Below are positions 22,515-32,330 of a DNA stretch of 64,000 nt, in pieces (positions within the stretch are counted from its first letter, which is position 1; every line of letters begins with the position of its first letter). This DNA comes from Isoetes taiwanensis. Its lineage: Eukaryota > Streptophyta > Lycopodiopsida > Isoetales > Isoetaceae. The position numbers and the translations under genes are program-made. The notes beneath the pieces are model-generated. The model was not told where the DNA came from and made no database searches. It saw nothing but the letters and a program-made list of their open reading frames with translations. The stretch is from assembly GCA_021234155.1 (NCBI GenBank), contig JAJEKV010000217.1, positions 126,001-190,000 on the forward strand, in the 5' to 3' direction.

Positions 22515-23785
22515 CTGGCAGGCACATTCGATCACACCTAAAGCAAGGTCATCAAATTAGAGCCTAGATTACCAACATCAAGTGCTTGATTAGCAATGCT
22601 CAAGGTTGAATCCAGACCAGGATAGCATTCCATAATACGACTACCAATAATCTGAGGCTACGCATTAATTTATCACCCTCCTTGTGTAGATTCTGCCATG
22701 TCAAAGTATTGCAACTAAGGGCTAGGATCGAATAGATAAAAAAGGCTGCCAGTTAAAGGGAGAACAAGTGTCAAGTTAAAAGACAAACTTCTTCAATGAA
22801 GAATAATACGAAGAGAACAAGATATCTAAAGTGAATGGTTCAAACTTCGAAGCCAAACACTAGAGTAGGGCTTACTAGAAAAAAAAGGAGCTTGTACAAG
22901 GGTTTAAGAAGAGGAGTACATAGGAAGGATTAGGGTTTAGAAAGAGAATTTTTTTTTGTGACGAATGGGTTGACAGATATTTGTCTTATGCAGGGGATCA
23001 AACAACGTGTGGGATACAAAATGGGGAGAATGATTTTTTTTTCTGTTAGTAATTTTAGAGACAATCATTTAATATCAAGGTGCAAAGGGTCTTTCTTTTT
23101 TTCCTTCTAAGACACAACTAGTTCTTCTTCTGCCTCCGGATCTTTGCTCTCTGTAAGAAGCACAGAGACGGGGAGGCCCTGCCTCATTTATAAACACAGT
23201 TCATTTCGTCTCCGCACAGGCAAACGAAATCAAGGCAAAAGGGTCGGATTTCTTCTGGTTCTGCTGCAGTGCTGCTTGCTTCTTCAAAGCAAATATAAAA
23301 ATTGCTACCATGTCAACATCTGTCTCATCAAGCCGAAGCAATTTGTAAAAGCTTGGCCCACTGACGAGAAATCTGTCGATTCAAGCCAGAAAGGGACACG
23401 GATTTGGGCCTATTCTTCGCTCCAGGAACAGGGATTGGCGGCTTCTGCCGGATCGATGCATTTTATAATCCGGCTAATGGTTTGATGCCGGTTTTGGAGT
23501 ACCAGAAATCATGCCCCTCTTTTCTCGACCACTTGATTATTCCGGGATTTTGACACTGGACTCCTTTCATATGTAAGAACCCTAACGTGGGTTTTCTTCC
23601 TTCTTTCTGCCTTTCTGCCATATCCATTTGACCTTCTGGGTTCTCTTTTACGCACCATTTCATCCCCTTTTTCGCCGGTTTTTGTTCCTCCCTCCATCGC
23701 CGGACCTCGGCTCCGGTTTTTTGCATTTGGGTCTCGCCCTGTTGGTTTTTTTTTTGCCTCCATATCTCGCCCGTTTTCATGTTCC
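22515..23785. other. Upstream region of the EPFL gene, no other gene
   Basis: No supportable coding region. The last ~600 bp are CT-rich in places (23550-23780) and probably include the promoter and 5' UTR of the EPFL gene. No unambiguous TATA box was identified. Confidence 0.4.
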
Positions 23786-23789
23786 CACA

Positions 23790-24664
23790 ATGTTTCGCAC
23801 ACACAAACCGTTTCATTCACTAATTTTGATCATTTTCTTTATCGCTCTTCATATCGGAGTTGCCGCACAAGCTCACAGATATCATCTTGGTAATGTATGA
23901 GCTATTTTTTGCTCCAGTTTTTTTTCTCTAAGTTATCATTCTTCTGAGTTTTTAATCTAACGTAGAACCCGCAAGAAACTGTTGCAGATAAGTCTTACTT
24001 TAAGTACTTACTTAAACCTTGGTATCTATATGTTTTTTTTCTTTTCTTCTGCTCAGGTGCTAAATCGTCGGAGCAGGATACACAAGACCAGACCGTTAGC
24101 TCCAGACCGATCAGGCAGGTAAATTTTTATATAAAACCTACGGAAACAGTGCAGCATGCAGTGAATGAATAAAAAATGGGCATTTGATAGGCTGAGAACG
24201 GGAAAAAAAAAAAAGATAAGACCTGTTATAAGATTATGATACTGAGCATGAAATTCTGGCCCCAGATCGGCTATGGACGGAACCGAGACTTGGCAGTTAT
24301 GGCAAACAGGATCGGATCGAGGCCTCCAAGCTGCTTAAACAAATGCGATCACTGTACACCCTGTCAAGCTGTTCAACACGGCCAGAGTTTGGCTGAAATG
24401 AGCATAGAGATCGGATCAAGGCCGCCCAGCTGCAGAAACAAATGTAATTCGTGTAATCCTTGCCGGGCAGTTCAAGTTCCGACCCCCCTAGACAAACCCA
24501 CAAGGCCGATCGACGAGCCCGCCGTTCGCCATAGCCACGCCACCGCCGCTGCAGCACGAAAACACCAGCCTTCCACGGACCCTTCCGACATCAGTATCCA
24601 GTACTCCAACTACAAGCCCGAAGGCTGGAAATGCAAATGCGGCAACAAGCTTTTCAATCCATAA
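23790..24664 (+). CDS. EPF-like (EPFL) secreted cysteine-rich peptide with a duplicated cysteine module
   Basis: Epidermal patterning factor-like peptides are secreted ligands of ERECTA-family receptor kinases and set stomatal spacing and organ shape. A three-exon model fits exactly: 23790-23889, 24057-24118 and 24266-24664, with GT-AG borders, in-frame joins and 186 codons. Exon 1 begins at ATG 23790 with a hydrophobic signal segment (SLILIIFFIALHIG). Exon 3 carries IGSRPPSCLNKCDHCTPC, then a second copy IGSRPPSCRNKCNSCNPC with AVQVPT. A 55-residue loop follows, then YSNYKPEGWKCKCGNKLFNP at the stop, the family's C-terminal signature nearest EPFL1-3. A usual member has one four-Cys module plus the CKC pair (6 Cys); this one has two modules (10 Cys). 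The reading frame through both is open and no in-phase acceptor that would skip the first was found. Confidence 0.9.
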
Positions 24665-24669
24665 CGGAT

Positions 24670-27495
24670 TCTCTTATCGGATCAAATCCAAATTTACAGG
24701 CTTAAATCCGTCTAAGCTTATATACTACCTCTGTGTAGTTTTGTTTTCTCTTGCTCCAGCATAAAACTCTTGTACTATACATAGCCTGAAAGAGCTACTA
24801 CAGAATAGATTTTGCAGTGTATATTATTTCGATTATGAATTGATATGCTTTGGCCTAGCTGTATATATTCTGGTTTAAATTGTTTGCTGTTATGATTGGC
24901 TGGCTCCTTGAATTCTTAAAGTACGGCCATTTTGTTGGGCTGTAAGGATTCAACTGTCAGATCTTGGTCTTGTGGCTTTTGGGTTTGGTCTAGACCTGCA
25001 GATTTAATGATCCATTTGCAGTTCCGGTCTTTTGGATCGGATCTGAGGTGGGATTTTATGATTCTTACGTTAACGGAGGTGCTTTGCAGGAATTGTTTTG
25101 ATATAAAATTGTGTAGTAGTCAGCTTGAAATTCGTGAAGCTGCTGCAGCATGACAGATATAGTAACTCGTTTAGTTGATTGACTTAAGACGCATGAGAAT
25201 GAATAAACAATTATCCTGTTGTGTCTGATCGTTGGAAAAAGGCATAGTTTGGACATAAATCGACCAGTTTAGCATCAAGCGTAAAACGAAATGTGGCTTA
25301 AAGAAATTTATTCTGATAATGACCCTGGTTTGAGATGTTTTTTAATCTCTTAAGTCTTAACGTGGATCTTTACCTACCACCATTGATTGTGTTGGCGTAG
25401 CTGAGACAAGGACATGCATGTGCCTTGCTCGCACAAATTTTTGCTCTGAATTATTTAGAGGATCTGTTTGATTGAACAGACTAAGGGTTTTGTAGAGGTC
25501 TACAGATTCTCATACTTTTAATCAGCCCTTTTGTCTGTTTTGATCTACACTGTTAGTACCCTTTGATCGAGAATGCATTCCGTCATCCAACCAGATGGTA
25601 CTTGTTTTGATTCATAACTTTGTACATTTGTTCTTCCAGCACAGACAGTACATTACTCATTTGCTGATTCAAAGGTTTCCATATATGATTTTTTCTGGTA
25701 GACAGATCTGTGTGTGTATATGAGTTCTTCTTCTTTTATAACTATCAGATAGTTTAGTACAAGTGTGAGTATCAGATGGAAGTTCTTCTTTTTCGTTGAT
25801 GCACAAACCAAAACCAGAAGGGTTGATTCTGTTAAGATCAAACGAGAAAATAAAAGTACTATCTATCTAAACCCAATGCAAGTGATAAGACAAGCAGAAA
25901 ATCAAGTACTGAGGCAAGGGACACACGTGCCGACAAGATTAAGCAACAGGCAGGCCTGGAGAGTGTTTGGATTAGTGATGCATTCTACTTGAAAAGAAAA
26001 AAAAAACTCACAGAACCCAAAAAAGGGGCCATAAACCAGAAGAGAAAAAAAAAGAGCAAAAGACTTAGAGCTTATATGATACTGAACTGAATCAATAAAC
26101 GAATCCCTGGGCAGTCAAATCCTGCAGCCCCATGCATTGTACCATTCTGGGCGTGTTGGGAGTCGGGCTGAAAAAAGAGGAGAGGGGCCCCAATTCACAG
26201 TGCACAAAATGAGAGGGTACCTTGGGCCTTTGAATGCGTTGCACCCTGCACGGTTCTGATCTAACCATGCCCCCCCTGCGCACCAACATGCCTGTTTTTT
26301 CCACACATTTCTCTCCCTCCAGCCCCTCCCATAATTCCTTCCATCTCATCAGATGAAAAAGTTGGCCAGCTTAATAAACCCTCTGCCCTAACTAAACCCT
26401 TGTTTACTCAAATATATTCTACACCCCTTGCTACAACTATACACATGCATATACCCCATTGCCTTCCATACCTTCTTCAGAACATTGCATTGAGTTCCAA
26501 TAGTCAACCGTTCCAACGAGACATTCACTTGTCATGATCCTACTGAGTGTCATACGATCGTCACATTACCCCACTGAAATCAAGCTGGCCGTGCCGCTTC
26601 TCAGCAGCCCAGTTTCAATGTGCTGCTGCTCAATCCTAGTAGCAACAATAGGTGTAATGGATTTCTACTAAAATGTTCATGGAGGTACTTTATATGTAAA
26701 AAAATCGCATTAAATCCAAAGATGCTTTCAAATTCTACCTCAGTATATAGGACATGAAACACTTAGGAGAGGAGCTATAAAGCACGTTCTAGAGCCACGA
26801 CCCTTACCCAACTTTTTCTTCAAATCCTTTTGCAATGCCTATTCGCAACTATCCATGTTTATGGTTCCAACGTCATATGTATAGTGTATTCTTCATTCCT
26901 CGTTATGAGTATGTATACATTCTTAGTAATCATTTTACTATTCTCTAACTCTTTTACCTATGTTACCAACAATAATATTTGGTACATTCTTAGTTGTACT
27001 TTCTACACTTGTCCGTAGCTTCCCTCTCTTCTTACCCCTCTTTTATATTTATTTTGAAATCCATTCCATTCTTTTTTCGAGGAGTGTGCGTTCTAAGTTG
27101 TACTTGCCTACATTTATTTACTACTTTGCGTAAGGGAGGAAGTTCCAACTTTCAAGATGCTCCTACCTTTTTGTCTTTTCTTCGAAGCATTATTCTCTAT
27201 TGGTTATACAAAGCCCCAGTATTTGCAGGGTGGAGATTTTCCCCGAATTGAAGCTAAACTTGTTTTGCTCCATATTCCTTACATAAATTACATAGTTAGA
27301 GTTGGGCAGGACATTTAGAATTACTCCAAGTTTCTCTTCGGCAAAGAAAAAGATTGACCAAAGCATTGCACAGAAATTTCAACCTAAATTGCATGGTTAT
27401 ATAGTTTGAGTGGACGAAATCCCATGCGGTGTCATTTAATATTTACAGTAGAAATATCTTCAATATATATGTAGTACAGAACAAAAAAATGTGGA
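24670..27495. other. No supportable gene
   Basis: 3' flank of the EPFL gene followed by AT-rich intergenic sequence. Open frames are short and lack motifs. Confidence 0.5.
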
Positions 27496-27499
27496 AGGA

Positions 27500-27568
27500 C
27501 ACCTCAGTGGAAGAATCAGACACCTCTGCCACCTCTGCCACCTCTGACACCTTAGACACCTCTGCCTA
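27500..27568 (+). repeat. CACCTCTGC short tandem repeat
   Basis: About seven imperfect 9-bp units (CACCTCTGC, CACCTCTGA, CACCTTAGA and related). Confidence 0.7.
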
Positions 27569-27936
27569 TAAAATAAACACAATGAATTCAATACTTTAGA
27601 ATATTCAATCAGATCAAAGACTGAGAAGCTTCTAATAGTCATTTCCAGAAAACAAGGTGTCGTCACACAAAAGGTTGTCCATGTTGCTCAAAGGGTTGCA
27701 ATTATGAACAAATTCGAGAAAAAATCCAAAGGAAGAAAAATCTGAGGAACGGAAAAATCTGAGAATGGGAAGAAAGCTGAGGAAGAAAGGCTATCTTATA
27801 AATCAAAACCGCTCTAGTATCCCTTCTAAATCTCATTTGGAGACCATCTCGATTTTTTTTCCATTAATCTTAAAGTGATTATTTAGGTGTTCATTTTGTC
27901 AATCTTAGTATGGGCAAAGTTCGTTATGCCTATTAG

Positions 27937-29218
27937 GGCTTCTAAGCTTAAGAGACTTTACCCATCACCGAGTAGAAGCACAAAAGGATGTGCCAAATTC
28001 CTTCTTAATTTATGAAAAAAATGCACGAACTTGGAGTGCGGAATGAATTCTAAATTTTGAATTGCCACGTCACCAAGAGTTAGTTAGGCATTTGAATTGT
28101 GTAACTCAAATAATCGAGGAAAATTCTAATTTTTTCCCTCTCACGGAATTATGTGCAGCGAATGCATTCGTGCTCTCTTACTACATAGATTTATCCCTAT
28201 TTTTAAGTTTGCATGATCATTTTTTCTGTGCATAAGCAGCAAAGTGTACGTGTGGTACTATCTATGACTTTAGTGCAGATAGAATCTTGGTGTATAGAAT
28301 ACAACTCAGTTGGTGTATACACTGCACACCATCTATTTGTACTAACCAACATTTATGTTTGCTAGCAGTGCATTGTAAGATATTTCTATGCACCATCACA
28401 CTCACTTGTACAAGAGGTAGATGACATCATAAAGGTACATGCATGAACATGAATTTCCAAATGTATAAGAAGGAACAAAATGTATGCTAGTGATCATCCT
28501 TCATGATATCACGACATTCATGAACATGAATTTGCACATGCACATGAAAAAACATAATGTAATTTGGTTATCATCCTTTATGACATGTGGTTTACATGAG
28601 TTCACATATGTATAGTTCTTAGACAATTCTAATCTATATTTCCTTTTCCTTCAGGCTGAACTATACAGGGCATTCAAGGACATGAGCAAATGGATCTGTT
28701 CAGAAAAGCTTTCAACAGAATGAGATCAAAGTTGCATGAGAATTGTACTTGCAATTGCTCGGTCTGCATGATAAGTTGCTCAGGCCATGGTAAGGAGGAG
28801 CATGATGCAGAGTCTGCCAAGGCAAAGAATGCTCTATATGATGAGCACCTTAAAGAAGGTGGTCTGCCAATAAATGGTGCTACCACAGCTTGAGCATCCT
28901 TGAAGAGGAAATTCCCACCATCAAAAAGTGGTCCATCCACATAGGCTATTTTGGGAGGTCAAGGAGGAAATGGGCAGAAATGTGCCATATGGCTGCAAGA
29001 CATTCTCAGGGATATTAGCCTTACATTCTATAATGGCTCTTTACAACTATGGTAATGACTAGATCACTTTCTTGTTTCTGTCCCGCTTGCAGGATAATGC
29101 AATGGAAAAGTTGTGAAAATCTGCTCCATGTTAGTACTTGGGATATCAAAGTTTTGTTTCCAATAGATGGTAGTGCATCTAATGAAGAAGAAGAACAAAC
29201 TGAAGATGCATTGCTTGC
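27937..29218 (-). repeat. Right arm of the inverted repeat
   Basis: Inverted counterpart of 6689-9766, lacking the two left-arm blocks. It preserves ATCTATGTAGTAAGAGAGCAC with no insert, and so acts as a pre-insertion reference for the HINE-like elements. The inner edge is GGCTTCTAAGCTTAAG (27937). At the outer side the element continues past 29218 for another ~370 bp, whereas the left copy is truncated. Confidence 0.85.
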
Positions 29219-29587
29219 ATCTGAAGAAGACGTTCCATTAGTTGACATTGTCAAAGCTGGAGATGTTTTTGCCTCCTTTGCAGCTCCAGACAATATAGAA
29301 GATGCTCTCTCCTATTTGCTTATGTGTAAAAAAGAGAAGAGGACACTATAGGAAGCAACTAAAGATGAATATGAGGATCAATTTGTAGCTGGGGATGATG
29401 TTTTTGAGGCATTCTACTTTGAGCAGATAAAAGGGTGTCATAACAAGTACAAATTGCTTCAAGATAAAACTGTATTGGCTGAAGTTAAACACAAATAAGA
29501 GTTGTTGCTGAGCGTTATGTACTATTTGAGGCTGACCATGAAATGCTGGTAGCAAGTGCATCAATAATTGTTGAAGCAAATGAATGA
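28690..29587 (+). pseudogene. Cysteine-rich element gene remnant (right copy, reaches the C-terminus)
   Basis: Open segment 28690-28893 holds NCTCNCSVCMISCSGHG. A gap or frame change follows, then 29049-29351 holds CFCPACRIMQWKSCENLLH and an acidic stretch, broken by a stop at 29349. Similar coding continues as KDEYEDQFVAGDDVFEAF. After another stop near 29497 and a frame change, it ends in LFEADHEMLVASASIIVEANE at a stop near 29587. It is the C-terminal part of the protein also found in the left arm. The family is not recognised. The text is consistent with an element-encoded protein with a Cys-rich middle and a helical C-terminus. Confidence 0.5.
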
Positions 29588-29854
29588 AATGAGTTATTCT
29601 TTTCAATATCAATCGTTTACCTTTTTAATACCAATTGTTTTCATTTAAGCTTGCAGCCTGTTGTTCAATAACTGCGTTATACGTAAATGAAAAACTCAAT
29701 TGCATAGACGAATTTGCCAAAAAAAAAGTCATTTCATTTGTAAAAAAAGCTCGCAGACGTATCTACATGTACAAAATTTACCAAAAGATTCATAATTAAA
29801 AACTAGTACACGATGCACCAAAAAAAGGTGTGGAACAAAAGTTTGTGTTCTTTC

Positions 29855-30157
29855 TTAACACAGGAGTTTCTTCAATTGTTCAAGCTTGGCTTCATTCTGG
29901 GAGTTGTCAGAACATGTATTTTCATCCTTCTGATCTTCCTTACTTCCTTCTTCCTCAGATTCCTCGAAAGAAACGACTTCAAAAAAGGCCTCAGAAGACT
30001 CGGAGTCTTCATCGTGTTCCTTTTCCTCATAAGAGATGTAATCCGACAAATCGGATTCAGAGGAGGCAGAGGAGGAGAAATCATCGTAATCTATGCAGGA
30101 TGAATACTCTTATTCTTCGCTTGGCCCTGGACTACCAGAGGCCATCTTCAGTGCCTG
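29855..30157 (-). pseudogene. Acidic, serine-rich ORF with one stop
   Basis: Read on the minus strand from an ATG near 30155 (MASGSPGPSEE). One stop follows, then a long Asp/Glu/Ser-rich stretch (for example DSESSEAFFEVVSFEESEEE) ending ...LEQLKKLLC at a stop near 29855. Composition alone suggests a nuclear or gag-like acidic tail. No family could be named. Confidence 0.35.
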
Positions 30158-30439
30158 GAGGAAAGGAATGTCCAGCAATCTTCTCTGGTTTTGAGAAGAT
30201 TGCTCACCGATTTGTTACACTCTCTTCGCCATCTTTAGTTAGCAAATGCAAATAAACAGATAATATTTTATCCTAAAAAATTCGTAGGCTTTCTAGACTA
30301 TAATTAATTCCCAAAAAGGTTCTAGGCTATAATGAATTCCGGCAACGTACATGCCTATAAGGGTACGAACATTGTAGGCGTATAGTTTAAAAAAGCTTTC
30401 AATCTTTAACAAAGTTATTAAACTTTTTAGACAAGGTTA

Positions 30440-30985
30440 TTTTATATAAGAGAAAAAGACAAGGTCATGTGGCAAGAAGTACAAGATGGTATGTCAAAAA
30501 CTACAAGGTGAGGTGGATTTTAACAAATTTTACAAGCAAATTTGTGAGGTTAGTTGCAAGATAAATTGGTAAGACTAGGCAAAAGCAAGGTCATGTGGCA
30601 AGAAGGACAAAATGATGTGGCAAAAACTACAAGGTGAGGTGGAGAAACCCTTAACAGATTTCACAAGTACACTTTTGAGGTTAGTTGCAAGATGAATTGG
30701 TGAAACAAGCTGATGTGGCAATTACATGATGAGGTGGCAAGATGAAGTGGCAAGAGCAAGATAATGTGTCAAATACATGCTGAGGTGGCAAAAACAAGGT
30801 CATGTGGCAAGAAGTTCAAGGTGATGTGGCAAAAACTACAAGTTGAGGTGGATAAATCCTTAACAAATTTCACAGGTATACTTTTGAGATTATTTGCAAG
30901 ATGAAATGGTAAAACAAGGTAATATTACAATTACATGATGAAGTGGCAAGAGCAAGATTATGTGACAAATACATGCTGAGATGCT
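30440..30985 (+). repeat. Tandem repeat array, segment 1
   Basis: About three units of a 131-209-bp tandem repeat. Recurring text includes CATGTGGCAAGAAGTACAAG, GATGTGGCAAAAACTACAAG, CTTTTGAGGTTAGTTGCAAG and ATTGGTAAAACAAG. Shorter sub-repeats of GATGTGGCAA/GAGGTGGCAA type run through each unit. The array is interrupted at ~30985 by a LINE and resumes at 36155. Confidence 0.85.
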
Positions 30986-31049
30986 GAGGTGTTTTCTCAA
31001 TAGGAGGCTCATGTGTCATTTTTCAGCATTATTCACCAGGCTTTTCTGC

Positions 31050-32330
31050 TGATAATCCTTATAAAGCAATGTTGCCTTGTTGGTTTCAAATTCATGGTTT
31101 GCCACTAGATCTATTGCTTCCAAAGTTCCTTATCTCTATTGCTAATGGTATTGGTAAGCATATATCTCATTCAATTCTCAGAGGTGCTCGTGTTTGTGTC
31201 GCACTACCAATGGACCAGAGTCTTCCTAAGGAGGTAATAGTGAAGAGTGGGGAGTTTTTCTCACGCTTTAACTTAGAGCTTTTGAATGGCAGTGAGTTAA
31301 AGTGTTGGCACCAGGGCCCCAAGCTTATTTGCTTGCTTCATTGTCCAGGAACAAGCTTGTAGATATTGCATCAATTCGCACGGGGTCCCACAGGCTACGG
31401 ATTGAGACAGATAGATGGGAGCGGCCGCAATTGCCGCGAGAAGCGAGCTATGTACCTGTTGCCAGTTACAGGTTATTGAAGATGAAAGCCATACCCTTCT
31501 GAGTTGCCCTGCTTTTGAGATAGTCCGAAATCATTTTTTGACCTTAGCATTCCATTCCACGCTTCCACAACTTCTCAGCACACCATCTGTGCATGACTTG
31601 GCATTATATATACTTGAGGTTCTAGATAAACGTCTGCAAATACTGAGCCCTCAGTAGTCATTATCTAAGCTTGTCTAGTATCATCATTACTGCAAAGGTT
31701 TTTCCCTTGAAAACCTTTCGAGGCAGGGGTTTTTTAATCCTAGTAGTAATGATTGTACTAGCCCATTGTATGGGTCCCATGACCTATTGGTCTCCGTGGA
31801 CGTTAAAAAAACTATTCTATTCTATTCTATTCTATTCTTCTTTGAAGATATTGGATGTAGATGTGCAGAAGGAATATCCCATTAGTGATAAACAGCAAAA
31901 TATGGATATGTCTGCAAACCCTACAGAAGTTGCTCCAGAGAATCTGGATGAAAAGAAGGTATCTGGTTCGCAAGAATGTGGAAAAGATATAGAAGCAGTT
32001 CCAATGGTGGTTGGTGAGGATGTTCATGATTCATCACCAGATGAAGAGATGGTAAAATGTTCCAATGATGAGTTGGCATGGCAAAGTCCTAAAAAGCGTA
32101 AAAGTAAAGCAAGGGTGAAGCATAACCTGGATAACGGTGATATCATAGAGTCAGAGGCTGGGGACGATTCATCTGAGGAGGAAGATAGGCACAAGGATAC
32201 TGGTGATATTAGTGAGCATAACATGGACCAGGCCTTGGTATTATATAAGCCACAGGAAACTGAGGTAAAAGTGGGAAAAGCCTCATCAAAAAAGAGGAGG
32301 AAGAAGAAATCCAAAATACCTCATGCTTAA
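31050..32330 (+). pseudogene. LINE ORF1 (DUF4283-like, gag-like), interrupted
   Basis: The RNA-binding protein of plant L1 elements. The first part (about 31060-31320) has PCWFQIHGLPLDLLLPKFL, ANGIGKHI and ARVCVALPMD, the usual opening of the DUF4283 domain. It is broken by the LINE-A insert. The second part (about 31848-32330) is a hydrophilic C-terminus with an acidic stretch and a basic end (KKRRKKKSKIPHA). Its stop overlaps the start region of ORF2. Confidence 0.72.
31300..31848 (+). mobile_element. LINE-A 3' end nested inside LINE ORF1
   Basis: A 5'-truncated copy of the LINE-A family. The coding end has IRTGSHRLRIETDRW and, after a frame change, CQLQVIEDESHTLLSCPAF, the C-terminal Cys/His region of that LINE type, stopping at 31656. 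The 3' UTR holds the shared stem-loop (31690-31760, minus sense) and GGTCTCCGTGGACGTTAAA, then a (TTCTA)n tail at 31812-31838. On both sides the host LINE's ORF1 coding resumes. Confidence 0.82.

Noticed and set aside
23463-23820. Basic, Lys/Arg-rich open frames on the minus strand upstream of the EPFL gene
   Set aside because: The CT-rich plus strand gives Lys/Arg/Glu-rich frames by composition; no motif, and they overlap the likely EPFL 5' UTR.
29830-30255. Plus-strand basic open frame
   Set aside because: It is the shadow of the acidic minus-strand ORF at 30157-29855.
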